In this document: positions 1 through 9,289 of the stretch, piece by piece
How positions within the stretch are numbered: position 1 is the first letter of the stretch
How the letters are laid out: every line of letters starts with the position of its first letter
Source: Thermoleophilales bacterium
GTDB lineage: Bacteria > Actinomycetota > Thermoleophilia > Solirubrobacterales > 70-9
Direction of reading: 5' to 3'
NCBI GenBank assembly: GCA_020636955.1
Contig: JACJWY010000001.1
Coordinates: 1 to 64,000 of the forward strand
DNA: 64,000 nt
Notes under the pieces: generated by a model
Seen by the model: only the letters and a program-made list of their open reading frames with translations
What the model was told of the DNA's origin: nothing
Database searches by the model: none
Program-made: the position numbers and the translations under genes

Positions 1-23
1 GGTTCGACTCCGGCTAGCTCCAT
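1..23 (+). repeat. Left att-like repeat: tRNA 3' end (T-arm and acceptor)
   Basis: The bases read as the 3' strand of a tRNA: a T-loop TTCGACT closed by CGG/CCG pairs, then acceptor strand TAGCTCC and discriminator A. They are identical to 40770-40792. The window edge cuts the sequence, so the full tRNA gene may lie just upstream. The acceptor strand resembles bacterial tRNA-Ala (the E. coli form also ends in TAGCTCCA). CCA is not encoded. Confidence 0.75.
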
Positions 24-220
24 CCGGAGTCACTGAAGGAATGACTCTAAAAATCTCACAACTCAATATTTGGCTTGCGGAGTGGCTTTCGGGACCCCCG
101 AATTCCCACTCAAAGAAGTTGACCCCGTTTTGCCTTGATCTCGCCCAAAATTGGTCACGCAAGAAACCCAGCTGGGAAGCCAAATTCACCGCCCCGAAAA
201 TCGGGGTGGTCGCAATAGAA

Positions 221-244
221 CGCGGCCGCCCGGAGGCGGCCGCG
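221..244 (-). terminator. Hairpin terminator downstream of the transposase gene
   Basis: Two perfect 10-bp GC arms (221-230 and 235-244) enclose a four-base loop. On the minus strand the hairpin is followed by TTCTATT. It lies 26 bp past the transposase stop codon and fits an intrinsic terminator for that gene. Apart from a weaker hairpin at 192-205, I see nothing else in 24-220. Confidence 0.6.
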
Positions 245-270
245 CACTAACAACTAGATGTAGAGAGGGT

Positions 271-2028
271 CTACTTCTCCGATTTGTTGGAGCCGTAGGG
301 GATGTCGCTGTAGGCGTCCACGGGGGTCGCAAGGAACTCTCGATCGATCGGGAGTTCGATCCAGTCGTTCCAGGTGGAAGGCGCGACTGGCCGGGTGTCA
401 TCCGCACGACTTCGGGAGTCCGTTTCGATTCCCTCAACCTCGAGGAATCGGTGCATCTGCTGCCGGGTGATGATGCCGGCGCTGTAGGCGTCCTTGAGGG
501 CGGCGGCGTAGCTCCCGTCGAGGTGTACGAGCTTGCGGGCCGTCATGTTCAGGAGGGCCAGCGAAGTGAGCCACCGCATGCCGTTGTCGGTGGCCCACCT
601 GGCTCGGTTCGGCCACTTTGCTCCGACGCCGAGTTGCTTGAGCTGAGCGAAGAGGGACTCGGACGTGTTGCGCCTCGCCAGCAGGACTTCCCTGAGTGCG
701 GCCCACTTGTCCTGCCCGATATGGGGCAGGAAGGTGTGGAGGATCCAATCGTCCTCCATGCGGGTGCTCTTCTCTCGGCAGACTTCCTCGTGGCACTCGA
801 ACCGAAGCCGCGGGTTCAGTCCCTTCCCGTTTGGAGGAAGGTTTCCTGGGCGAATGCCATGAGCTCTCCGCTTCGCGGCATCCCAGACCTCGCCATGTCG
901 GGTGAACTTCATGAGGCCGTGCGGGCACCTTGGCACCCCGTCGCTGTCGGCCCATTCGCTCTTCGACTTCCTGTTGGTTCTTGGGGAGACCAGGTGGATC
1001 CCGTAGTTCTTGTAGAGGGTGCTCGGGAATTCGAAGCCCCTGTTGTAGAGGCCATCTCCGACGAGGTACTCCATCGGGAAGTCAGGCCGCAGCTCGAAGA
1101 GAGCTTCGATGAGTTCCCTCGCGGCGGCGACCTCGTTTCCTGTCGCGGGCATGAGCGTCCAGATCACCGGCAGGCAGGTGTCGAGACAGCTGATGACAAC
1201 GAGGTTGTAGCCGAAGCAACTCTTCCGGATTGTGAGACCGGGTTCGGGCTGATCGTCGATGGCGTCGGAGTGCTTTCCGAAGCCGTGGAAGACCATGTCG
1301 GCCATTCGCCGATGCTTACCCGCGATCTCGCGGATCAGAGTCTTCCTGGCGCGGGGGGACCTCATCCTTGGGAGTGTCTGGGGAACGTTCGCCTCGATCA
1401 GTGTTCCGTCGATGGCACAGAACCGACCGAAGTTGGGGAACCGGAGTTCGCCGGCTACCTTCGTCGCGGCGATCTGGTCGAGAAGATCCAGGTTGATGTG
1501 AATGGTCGCCCCCGACTTTCCACAGTCAGTGACTCTCCGAAGGGCGTGGTAGTTGGCCTCGATCGTGAACGGGCCTTGGGGACTCCCGTGCGCCCAGTTG
1601 ATCGAGTCGCCACTTCGGAATCTGGAGAACACGAACCGGAACTCTGGACGGACCGTGAACGCCATCTCGAAAAGAGCCGCGGTGACAAGCAATCGGTTAA
1701 GGAACGGACGGGTCCTTCCCGCGGTCAGAAGATAGGCAACGAGCCACTGAATGGCCGGAATGTTTCTGATGGCTCGCTGCTCAGCGACCGAGCAAGTCTC
1801 AGATCTCTTGACGGCTCTGAGTTCGGGCTCGGTGAGTTCCCGGATCCGTTTACGGTGGGGGTTCTTCCTCTCTCTCGCGATGACGATCTGACGAGCTGTC
1901 TTGAGGGCTTTGACTCTTCCCAGGGTTGGGTCCTTCTTGATGAGCTCGTGAGCCTCCTGGTTGATCGCTCGCCGGAGGCGCCTGCTGAGCTGCGTTTCCC
2001 TCGTCTTCTTGTTGTGCTGAGTCATCAT
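271..2028 (-). CDS. DDE transposase (IS4/IS1182-like)
   Basis: A 585-residue transposase of the DDE_Tnp_1 type. The likely catalytic triad is the Asp in CAIDGTLIEA, the Asp in VGDGLYN and the Glu in NTSESLFAQLK, in the right order and spacing for an RNase H-fold transposase. The basic N-terminus, rich in Arg and Lys, is probably the DNA-binding part. The start at 2028 is preceded by AGAGGAG on the minus strand; a second ATG follows directly. The reading frame is intact, so the protein may be functional. I could not find terminal inverted repeats in 24-270 or 2029-2200, so the insertion-sequence ends are not defined. It lies just inside the left tRNA repeat. The DDE assignment is firm; the exact IS family is not. 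Confidence 0.85.
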   Translation of the reverse strand: MMTQHNKKTRETQLSRRLRRAINQEAHELIKKDPTLGRVKALKTARQIVIARERKNPHRKRIRELTEPELRAVKRSETCSVAEQRAIRNIPAIQWLVAYLLTAGRTRPFLNRLLVTAALFEMAFTVRPEFRFVFSRFRSGDSINWAHGSPQGPFTIEANYHALRRVTDCGKSGATIHINLDLLDQIAATKVAGELRFPNFGRFCAIDGTLIEANVPQTLPRMRSPRARKTLIREIAGKHRRMADMVFHGFGKHSDAIDDQPEPGLTIRKSCFGYNLVVISCLDTCLPVIWTLMPATGNEVAAARELIEALFELRPDFPMEYLVGDGLYNRGFEFPSTLYKNYGIHLVSPRTNRKSKSEWADSDGVPRCPHGLMKFTRHGEVWDAAKRRAHGIRPGNLPPNGKGLNPRLRFECHEEVCREKSTRMEDDWILHTFLPHIGQDKWAALREVLLARRNTSESLFAQLKQLGVGAKWPNRARWATDNGMRWLTSLALLNMTARKLVHLDGSYAAALKDAYSAGIITRQQMHRFLEVEGIETDSRSRADDTRPVAPSTWNDWIELPIDREFLATPVDAYSDIPYGSNKSEK

Positions 2029-3784
2029 TTCTCCTCTGTGGGCCGCGGCATGAGCCGTGGTGCATCAGTGAGTTCAGAAACACTTCGCGATCTGTTTCTC
2101 AGAGTTCTGGCGTGGCTTCACCTCCCATCGACCGAACCTGTTGGAGGAACGGCGTTGCCGAAGGATTCAAAATAGTTGGGAAACACAACTACCTGTGAAA
2201 AGTTCATTTCAGAACGAAGACCATCTTCACCGAGGAAGAAAGCGCCTGGCATGGACAGAAGCAAGGTCGTGGCAAGATGGGCGCAGAGCATTTCCCCGCA
2301 GGGGGATACGAGGCCTGACAATCTCGAGCTGAAGATCCTGATCTCGACCAAGGCTTTGCCGCTACACGCAGGTGCCGTCGCGAACGACTCGGGCTTGACT
2401 GAAGCACGTGAGCCGGCCGCTCACGAACCTCCTCAGAATGAATCTGTTTCAGAGGCGCCTGATCGAACGACGGGAGAAGGAAGGTCATTTGCCGACAAAC
2501 GTGGAGACGGAATCCTACTCAAGGCCTACCTGACTGACGGTTGATTCATGCTAGTAACGCGTTTGTTACCAGTGTCAGGATCAATACCTGAGCTAGTCGG
2601 ATGGCATTTGGTGTCAATCCGAACTCGCCTGCGCTGCGACCGGTCGAGTGCTCGAAGTACCATACCTGTTCCACGGGTGGCGCCAAAGCGGGTTGGCCTT
2701 ATTCACGGTACTTGTGCGCAAATAGCTCCAGAAGTAGGTTTCCGCCGACCCGCCTTCGATTTGTGTTCGCTCTTTTCCGGATGCGTTCTATAGAGTGGCT
2801 CGATGCCGCGCCGCCTAGGCAAAAGTGTTCATGAGCAAGCAGTCTCATCACGCCAAAGCCGCGAAGCCCAGGCGAGGGGGATCCGGAGGTATGGCGGTCG
2901 TTCCAACTGGGGTTCGATAGATCTGCTTGTCTCTTGGAAGAACATCCAGAGCTTCGAATGCGGAACATCCTCGCTGCGCTACCTAATCTCGAAGCAGTTC
3001 TGGCGAGACGACTCATGGGCTTCAAAAGCCTGGAGTAGTGGATCGCCGGGTTGAAGAGGCCCTCACTTGCGACTTAGTATTCCTTACCTCGTGTTCTCGA
3101 CTGCGCAAGCGCTGAGATTCTCGTTGAGGTAGGGGCGCCTCAAGATTTGAATTACTGGAAGCCCAGATTGTCGGAAACACAACAATCTCAGCTCGATGCC
3201 CCGAAGCTGCTGTACTCAGGTCTTGACTAGGTGGCAACAGGCATATCATTGGTTCATGCCGCCAACCGAAGATCGCAGCTACCAGCTCGATGAGCCGATC
3301 TTCGGCGCGTTTTTCAGAAGGGCGCTCCGCAGATACTGCTCTTGCTGGAAGAAGGAAGACTTCGATTCGGAGGCTCGACAGGACGCTGGAGGCGATCAGT
3401 CCGGCAGATCTGGCGACCCGTCTGGTAGAACTTGCGAAGTCGGAATGGTCAATAGATGAAGTTGACTCCGCTTTCGACTTGTTGCTCTGACTCAGCCGGG
3501 ACACCTGGCCGAGCGGCTTCGGTCCTGAGGAGTTTCGCGTCGCGAAGACCTTCCAGCCCTTGTCGTAATCGGGAAGGCGCATCGTCATTCGAGAGTCCGT
3601 CCTCTGCAGTTGGTTAAGTCGGAAACCGAATGCGCGCACTCGAATCTGGCCAGTTCTCTACCACTCACGACCAGAAGCGCGGCGTTTGACCACGTCTCCT
3701 CCAACAGGACGAATCCGATTCTCCCCTATAAGTCGATGCGGGATCCGCTCGAGAACAAGTTGCCGATAATGGTCGGGTTGGTTC
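2029..3784. other. Gene-poor stretch beside the transposase
   Basis: About 1.75 kb with no coding region I can support. Open frames here (for example 2176-2544 plus, 3022-3639 minus) have no recognisable motifs or plausible ribosome-binding sites. Visible features are two similar short hairpins with a GGAAACA loop (2173-2191 and 3165-3188) and a TetR-operator-like palindrome at 2552-2571. The stretch leads into a decayed DUF2971 gene. It looks like eroded insertion DNA. Confidence 0.45.
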
Positions 3785-4421
3785 GTGCCGAAGACGTCCC
3801 CCCTGATGATCCGGAGCATCCTGGCGCTGGTGGGCCCTGAACCAGGAATCCAGCGCATTTGGGAGAACTCGAAGTTGCTATCTCTAACCGCTGACGATGA
3901 AAGTCAGCTCGAAGCGGACTCCCCACTCCGAAAGGGCTGGCAAAGAGCTCGGATGTGGGAGCAGTACGCAGAGAACCATGCCGGAGCTTGTCTTTCTTCA
4001 ATCGCGAGAAGCGACTGCGTGTATTGAGCGAGTGTTTGCCTCCTCGGATCCGGTTCTCTCTTTCGCGGCTTGGTCTCTACTCCGCGAACCGGTGGATCGA
4101 TCCGCCGGGGTTGACTTCGGTTCGCTCGCCGGCAAGGTCGACAACCAGTACGTGAATCAGTTCGTCAATGAGCGCAAGGAGGACCTCTTCTTCAGGAAGA
4201 CCAATGACTGGGCGACAGAATTCGAATACCGGTTCGTTTCGACCGTCCCCGGTGGTTCGTATGTCTATGTTGATTTCGAGGACGCCCTGGAATTCGTCAT
4301 GGTGAGCGAGCGATTTCCACACTGGCAACGCCCAGGTGCGATCCGGAGGCGAGTCAGGCCGTCGGTACAGAACCGCTGGTTGTGGATTGGTCGACAGGGC
4401 GGCCCCGGATGGCGAACCTGA
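3785..4421 (+). pseudogene. DUF2971 gene, decayed by at least two frameshifts
   Basis: Conserved DUF2971 pieces appear in order but in three frames. Frame 1 (3785-about 4000) has the hallmark RARMWEQYAENHAGACL. The continuation FFNREKRLRVLSE is only in the next frame (about 4000-4090). The C-terminal part, with DLFFRKTNDWATEFEYRFV, is in the third frame (about 4090-4421). Together they rebuild most of a DUF2971 protein, a family common in phage and defence islands but without an established biochemical role. The N-terminal part is not identifiable. Two indels in conserved blocks argue for a pseudogene rather than a single sequencing error. It lies in island DNA beside the transposase. Confidence 0.65.
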
Positions 4422-4520
4422 AGACGCATTCTCGTCGGTTTGATCGGCGCAGCACTTCAGAGACCGAGTCGCCAACTCTCGATCCTTAGCCGGCCGAGCA
4501 GAAGGCCGTAAGGTCATACC

Positions 4521-4537
4521 TGCGACACGCTGTAGTA
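4521..4537. promoter_or_regulatory. BlaI-type operator before the zinc exporter gene
   Basis: TGCGAC-ACGCT-GTAGTA. It matches the repeated TACKAC-N5-GTAGTA motif of this region with one change. It ends 20 bp before the exporter start codon. Confidence 0.6.
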
Positions 4538-4557
4538 GATCGGTAGAGTCCGACCCA

Positions 4558-5505
4558 ATGAGCCATGATCACGATCACTCCGAGGAAGGGCATAGTCACG
4601 GCCTCGGGTCGTACAGGGGAGCTGATCGAAAAGCTCTACTGATCGCAGCTCTGCTGACGGGTGGCTTCATGGTCGCCGAGGCCGTTGGCGGAGTGGTCAC
4701 GGGTTCGCTCGCGCTTCTTGCTGACGCGGGCCACATGCTCTCCGACAGCTTCTCGCTCTTTCTCGCCCTGTTCGCTGTATCGATTGCCGCCCGTCCCGCG
4801 ACAGCGAAGCGGACCTTCGGATACAAGCGCGCCGAGATTCTGGCGGCTTTGGTCAACGGCGTGCTTCTCGTCTTGGTGTCCCTTTGGGTGGTGTACGAAG
4901 CGATTGGAAGACTCGACGATCCCGTTGAAGTGATGGGCGGCGGAATGATGGCGATCGCCGTCCTCGGCCTCATCATCAACGTGGTTGCCTTCCTGGTCCT
5001 TTGGAAGGGAGGCGGTGAGAGTCTGAACGTTCGAGCTGCCCTTCGGCACGTCTTGGGTGACCTGCTCGGTTCCGTCGGCGTGATCATTGCCGCCGGCGTC
5101 ATCCTTTTGACGGGCTGGGAGCCGATCGATCCCATCGTGTCGATCCTGATCTCCATCCTCATCGTGGCGAGCGCCTGGTCGGTCTTGAAGGAGTCGGTCG
5201 ATGTCCTGCTCGAGGCTGCCCCCAAGGGAATCGATACCCAGGAAGTAGGTATGGCGATGGCCGGAGTAGCGGGAGTTGAGCAGGTCCATGATCTGCACAT
5301 CTGGCAGATCACTTCCGGCTTCCCTTCGCTCTCAGCTCACGTGCTGGTGGGCGCCGACCTTGATTGCCATCGAGTCAGGCTCGAGCTGGACTCGTTGCTC
5401 AAAGAGCAGTTCGAGATCGAGCACTCAACGCTTCAACTTGAGCACGCGGGCGATGGGAAGCCTCTGGAGATCACCCGGCCGGATGGTTTGACGGCCCCGG
5501 GTTAG
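4558..5505 (+). CDS. CDF-family zinc/cadmium efflux transporter
   Basis: A 315-residue cation diffusion facilitator, an inner-membrane proton-coupled divalent-metal exporter. The N-terminus is His-rich (HDHDHSEEGHSHG), typical of zinc-binding loops. Six membrane segments follow. The transport site is readable as H59xxxD63 in segment 2 and H164xxxD168 in segment 5, the HD-HD combination usual for zinc-selective CzcD/ZitB proteins. The C-terminal cytoplasmic metal-binding domain (VEQVHDLHIWQI) is complete. A BlaI-type operator lies 20 bp upstream, so it probably belongs to the regulon of the repressor at 9965. Its stop codon overlaps the stop of the convergent peptidase gene. The family is certain; the metal is inferred from the motifs. 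Confidence 0.92.
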   Translation: MSHDHDHSEEGHSHGLGSYRGADRKALLIAALLTGGFMVAEAVGGVVTGSLALLADAGHMLSDSFSLFLALFAVSIAARPATAKRTFGYKRAEILAALVNGVLLVLVSLWVVYEAIGRLDDPVEVMGGGMMAIAVLGLIINVVAFLVLWKGGGESLNVRAALRHVLGDLLGSVGVIIAAGVILLTGWEPIDPIVSILISILIVASAWSVLKESVDVLLEAAPKGIDTQEVGMAMAGVAGVEQVHDLHIWQITSGFPSLSAHVLVGADLDCHRVRLELDSLLKEQFEIEHSTLQLEHAGDGKPLEITRPDGLTAPG

Positions 5506-6722
5506 AGGTAGGCCATCGGGTCGGTTGCTGCCCCGTTGATCCGTACTTCGAAGTGAACGTGGTCACCAAAGCTGTTGCCCGTGTTTCCGACGTACCCGAT
5601 CACTTCTCCCTGCTTGACAGATGCCCCGACCGATGTTCCGAATTCGGACTGATGGGCGTAGCAGGTGGACAATCCACCTCCATGATCCACGCAGGTGAAG
5701 AGCCCATAGCCGCCGCTTTCCGCCTCTGACTGCATGAGGACCACCGTCCCCGATGCCGCGGCGGCGATTGGTGTGCCGGCGGGGGCCGCGATGTCCAGGC
5801 CTTCATGCGTTCTGCCCCATCTTGGGCCGAACGGCGAGGTGAGAGTTCCGTCGATTGGCCAGATCATGCTGTTGGAACTCGGTGTTGACGCCGGCCCCAG
5901 GGAGAACGGGACCGACGTGGCCGCACCCAGCTCCTTTGCGAGCTTCTCGCGCAAATCAGCCGCTACTTCTTCCTCCTGAGCGATTCCGTCCTGGACCTCG
6001 TTCAGGGCTTCTTCACTCGCGGCCTTCGCTGACGCAAGAGACGCGACCTGAGATTCGGTTTCACTTCGAGCGCTCGCCAATCGCGCGGTCTCGGCGGCGA
6101 TCGAGTCACGAGAAGTCTGGATGGTTTCCTTTGAGTCGCGACGTGCCTCCACGATCTTGCGTGCCTCGTTCTTCAGTTCCCTGACTCTCTGAACGAGAGA
6201 CTCGTCTCGCGACTGGATCGCTTCGAGGTACGGTCCCATCTCGACCAGATCGCTGTACTCGTTGGCGGCCAGCACCATCGAGGCAATGCTTGGTGTACCT
6301 GAGACGTAGATGTCCACCAACCTCTGCCTGAGTACCTGAAGGGACACCTTCAGACGTCGTCGGGTTTCGCGGAGCTCTTCGAGGGAAGTCTGGAGTCGTT
6401 CGATCGCGATCTCCAAGTCAGCTTCTGCCTGCTGGAGTTTCGCCGCCGCTTCTTGTTCGGCCTCTCGCAGTGCGTCGACTGCGGCCTGCATTGAGTCGAC
6501 CCGCTCACCGAGCTGATCCAGCTTCTCGGTCAGCACTCCCTCGCGCTGTTGTCCTTCTTCGATCTTCTTCTCTGCCTTGTCCAGCTTCGATTGCGTGTCG
6601 GCTGCCGATGAACTGCCCGACATGAGCACCACGAGGAGCAGGCAGGCGGAAGCGGCGAGCAGGGGAATGTGTCGTCTCCACGGTTCGAGTGGAGAAGTGA
6701 GTTTCGAGGGAAGGGGAGCCAA
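5502..6722 (-). CDS. Coiled-coil M23 (LytM) peptidoglycan hydrolase, EnvC-like
   Basis: A 406-residue exported protein. An N-terminal hydrophobic segment (about 16-38) ends in SSSAA and works as signal peptide or anchor. Residues about 40-270 are long coiled coils. The C-terminal LytM domain holds the zinc ligands H306xxxD310 and HVH at 388-390, plus H357. The architecture resembles EnvC/NlpD-type factors that cleave or activate cleavage of peptide cross-links. All metal ligands are present, so it could be an active endopeptidase. The start at 6722 is TTG, only 3 bp from a BlaI-type operator, so it should be repressed by BlaI. It is tail to tail with the zinc exporter gene. Confidence 0.88.
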   Translation of the reverse strand: MAPLPSKLTSPLEPWRRHIPLLAASACLLLVVLMSGSSSAADTQSKLDKAEKKIEEGQQREGVLTEKLDQLGERVDSMQAAVDALREAEQEAAAKLQQAEADLEIAIERLQTSLEELRETRRRLKVSLQVLRQRLVDIYVSGTPSIASMVLAANEYSDLVEMGPYLEAIQSRDESLVQRVRELKNEARKIVEARRDSKETIQTSRDSIAAETARLASARSETESQVASLASAKAASEEALNEVQDGIAQEEEVAADLREKLAKELGAATSVPFSLGPASTPSSNSMIWPIDGTLTSPFGPRWGRTHEGLDIAAPAGTPIAAAASGTVVLMQSEAESGGYGLFTCVDHGGGLSTCYAHQSEFGTSVGASVKQGEVIGYVGNTGNSFGDHVHFEVRINGAATDPMAYL

Positions 6723-6724
6723 GC

Positions 6725-6741
6725 TCCTACGGACTGTAGTA
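6725..6741. promoter_or_regulatory. BlaI-type operator before the coiled-coil M23 gene
   Basis: TCCTAC-GGACT-GTAGTA. One half-site is exact and the other is degenerate at two positions. It abuts the TTG start on the minus strand, so a bound repressor would block the promoter or start region. Confidence 0.6.
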
Positions 6742-6794
6742 GTTAGATCTTGGGTTGAGCCGGCGAGGTGTAGCCCTGCAATGAAGCGCCCGTT

Positions 6795-8183
6795 CTACTG
6801 GTTCGCAAATGAGAGCAGGAAGAGGCCCAGACTCGTAAAGCAGAGCATGACCGCGAGCATCCAGTACTGGGATCTGGTCGCCAGTCGGTAGTCCGGCCAG
6901 ATCAGAAGTGCGCGGTCATGAGCGAGGACGAGCGCAGTCACGTGGCCGGCGATGAGTGCCCCCACCTGGACGTACCAGACAAGTTCGGGCCCGATCAGGG
7001 TGTAGTCGATCCCTGATGTCGCTGTCCCGAACAGATTCGATCCGTCGCCCAGCGGATCTGAGAGCAGAAAGGTGAACTGGGCTTGCTCCTGGAACACGAA
7101 GAGACTGAAGTAGTGGGCCACGAGGTATGCCAGCGCGATCGGAATGAGTGTGTGAGCGAAGCGGCTACGAAGCACCTTGAACGGTGGCGCCGCATCCACC
7201 CGGGTCATTCCCTTGACTCCGAGGAGGTAGATGAGTGCCACGATTCCGATCGTGATCAGCAGGAAGACGGTGTCGCCAGCCCGGACCGAGACTGTTGCCG
7301 CGAACCCCAGGTCACCGATTCGTTCCTGCGTCCACTCGATCGGAGTTTTCAGCGCACCTTCCTGCGCACCGTCGAAGGTGGTCACACCGATCGCAGAAAC
7401 GACGAGCGCCAGCGATCCAGGCACGTTTGCCCAATCGGTGGTTCCCGAGAGCCAACGTCGACGCTCGAGCTTTCCTTCCCGCTTTCGAAACGACGACATC
7501 GAGGCGAACATGCCGAAGTAGACCGAGAAGAACTCTCCACGTGAGTTCCATTTTTCAACGCCGAACACGCCCATCATCACCAGGGTGTAGACCGAGTAGA
7601 GGATCGTCGCCTTGGCCACGATTTCGGGAGAGAGAACCACGGCCGCGCCCGTCGCTCCGTAGATGATCTCGAGCCAGACGAAGGCGACAAGTCCGACCGC
7701 CGCCGGCCACCTGCCGAACTTCTCGGGGTACTCGACGTGCCTTACGGTTCCCGGCGCCAGTCTCTGCGCAAGCCATCCGTAAGCTCTGCCAATTGCCCTC
7801 CAGGGGGAGAACGCGGTGAAGACGTTCCCGAAGACCACACTCAGGACGGGGAAGCCGAGCCAGGAGGTTACGAAGACGAAGGTGAGGGAGAAGTTTCGGT
7901 CGGCAGCTTCGGTTCCTTCGATCCCCGCGTAGAGGACAGCCGCGAGTAGAAGGACGCCGATCAGGCCTGAGAGGAACTGAACTGCCGAGGAGTTTGCCGG
8001 CACTGAGAGCCAGGTCGCTGCGGGTCGACCCGGAGCATCTTCGAACCTGGGTTTGCGCCAGGCCGAGGCCAGCGCGAAAAATGAGACGACAAGGACCACG
8101 CCGGCGCCCCACGCGAAAAGCCAGACCGGAATCGGCAGGTCACCCCGCGAGACCAGGGCATGCGCGAGAGGCACACTGATCAA
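6795..8183 (-). CDS. Multispanning membrane protein of a cupredoxin-membrane module, copy 1
   Basis: A 462-residue membrane protein with about ten hydrophobic segments. I do not recognise an assigned function. I recall that some database homologues carry the label fenitrothion hydrolase, but I cannot verify that here. Conserved features shared with its paralogue at 24336 are the opening HAL(V/A)SRGDLPIP, a central WLEIIYG, HTLIPIALAYLVAHYFSLF with two His, and the C-terminal end RSQYWMLA. The repeated His in membrane segments suggests metal or haem coordination, but that is inference. Its start overlaps the stop of the cupredoxin gene by 4 bp, so the two are translationally coupled and probably form one complex. 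It is the last gene of the dsbA-vkor-cupredoxin operon. Confidence 0.75.
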   Translation of the reverse strand: MISVPLAHALVSRGDLPIPVWLFAWGAGVVLVVSFFALASAWRKPRFEDAPGRPAATWLSVPANSSAVQFLSGLIGVLLLAAVLYAGIEGTEAADRNFSLTFVFVTSWLGFPVLSVVFGNVFTAFSPWRAIGRAYGWLAQRLAPGTVRHVEYPEKFGRWPAAVGLVAFVWLEIIYGATGAAVVLSPEIVAKATILYSVYTLVMMGVFGVEKWNSRGEFFSVYFGMFASMSSFRKREGKLERRRWLSGTTDWANVPGSLALVVSAIGVTTFDGAQEGALKTPIEWTQERIGDLGFAATVSVRAGDTVFLLITIGIVALIYLLGVKGMTRVDAAPPFKVLRSRFAHTLIPIALAYLVAHYFSLFVFQEQAQFTFLLSDPLGDGSNLFGTATSGIDYTLIGPELVWYVQVGALIAGHVTALVLAHDRALLIWPDYRLATRSQYWMLAVMLCFTSLGLFLLSFANQ

Positions 8184-8635
8184 GGGTTGACCTGGAGCTC
8201 GATGATCGGGACGGCTGAATTCTCAAGTTCGATTTCGAAGACTCCGGTGAAACCGGCTTTGAAGTCGAACTTGGCCGGTCTGCCGGGACCTACGGGTTCA
8301 CTGACATCGAATCCGTGGACGTGGACCTCGTCATCAACATCGGACTTGACCACGAACCGGATGTTGTCGCCCTCATTGACCTCGAGCTTCTGAACTCCGC
8401 CCGCGGGCTGTCCATCTACGACCCGGTAGACGGGCACTGCCGGTTCTTCAGGCTGGCGTGGCTCGCTCTGAGTGGGCCCGGTGTTCCCGGTGATCTTGGA
8501 CGTTGCCTGCCCCTGGTCGGTGTTCGAGTCCGAGTTACCGTTGTCGGAGTCGCCGGGCCTGACGAGGAGCAGAAGCGCGAGCGCGAGTACGACAACGGCG
8601 CCGGCGACGAGCGTGCGGGTGGTCTTCGGATTCAT
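8180..8635 (-). CDS. Membrane-anchored cupredoxin-like protein, copy 1
   Basis: 151 residues. An N-terminal membrane anchor (about 9-26) is followed by a low-complexity Ser/Asn/Asp/Gln linker and a small beta-sandwich domain with EVHVHGFD. This matches the plastocyanin-like cupredoxin_1 fold. The usual C-terminal Cys-His-Met loop of type-1 copper sites is absent: the region reads VFEIELENSAVPIIEL. If it binds metal it must use the His pair, so it may be a chaperone or sensor rather than an electron carrier. It lies outside the membrane, is coupled to the membrane protein at 6795, and has a close paralogue at 23889. Fold call good; metal binding unproven. Confidence 0.75.
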   Translation of the reverse strand: MNPKTTRTLVAGAVVVLALALLLLVRPGDSDNGNSDSNTDQGQATSKITGNTGPTQSEPRQPEEPAVPVYRVVDGQPAGGVQKLEVNEGDNIRFVVKSDVDDEVHVHGFDVSEPVGPGRPAKFDFKAGFTGVFEIELENSAVPIIELQVNP

Positions 8636-8657
8636 GTTCGACTCGTTTCTTTGTGGG

Positions 8658-9287
8658 TCACGGCAAGGTGCTCCAGTAGGACCAGAAGGCTTCGGCGATC
8701 AGGGCGACGACGATCAGGACCGCTCCCGTGAGTAGTACGGCGTGGTATTTCGTCGCGAATCCAAGGAGGGGACGAAGGCGCTCTGGCAACTTGATTCGTC
8801 CACTCGAGAAGTTGGCCAGCGTCAGGTACCAGACGAGGGTGAAGGTGGCCAACCAGACCACCATGCAGTAGGGGCACAGCGCTTCGATCCGGTAGAGGCT
8901 CTGAAAGATCAACCAGCAGACAAAGCCGAACGCGAACACCGCGCCAGCCTGCGCCAGGAGCCACGCGAACCTCGGAGCTCTTACGCCGACGAGGGTTGCT
9001 GCGCCAAAGGTGGTCATCAGACCGAACCCGGCAAGGCCGAGAAGCGGGTTCGGAAAGCCGAACGCTTCGGCCTGGTCGCTTTTCATGATCGAGCCGCAGG
9101 AGAGAACCGGATTGATCGAACAAGTTGGGACGTAGGTCGGGTCCCCGAGCAGGATGATCTTCTCGACCATCAGGACCGCCGCGGCCGCGAAGGCCACTAT
9201 CGATGTGATCGTGACGACCCATGGCGTGACGCGTTGAATGAACTCCGCAGGCGCCTGGGTGGCAGTTCCCGCTGAACTGACCTTCAC
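8658..9287 (-). CDS. Vitamin K epoxide reductase-like thiol oxidase (VKOR)
   Basis: 209 residues, five or so membrane segments. Both catalytic cysteine pairs of the family are present: C56/C64 in the outer loop (TCSINPVLSC) and the redox CPYC motif at 138-141. In actinobacteria VKOR replaces DsbB, re-oxidising the DsbA-like oxidase using menaquinone. It lies 2 bp downstream of a DsbA-like gene, the expected functional partner. With ccdA at 15871 the region encodes both oxidising and reducing branches of extracytoplasmic thiol chemistry. Confidence 0.9.
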   Translation of the reverse strand: MKVSSAGTATQAPAEFIQRVTPWVVTITSIVAFAAAAVLMVEKIILLGDPTYVPTCSINPVLSCGSIMKSDQAEAFGFPNPLLGLAGFGLMTTFGAATLVGVRAPRFAWLLAQAGAVFAFGFVCWLIFQSLYRIEALCPYCMVVWLATFTLVWYLTLANFSSGRIKLPERLRPLLGFATKYHAVLLTGAVLIVVALIAEAFWSYWSTLP

Positions 9288-9289
9288 TA

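Noticed and set aside
151..2175. 674-residue plus-strand open frame
   Set aside because: It is antisense to the transposase gene, lacks recognisable motifs, and the transposase has intact catalytic residues and a ribosome-binding site.
3022..3639. 205-residue minus-strand open frame
   Set aside because: Composition is Ser/Arg-rich without motifs or ribosome-binding site; nothing in it resembles a domain.
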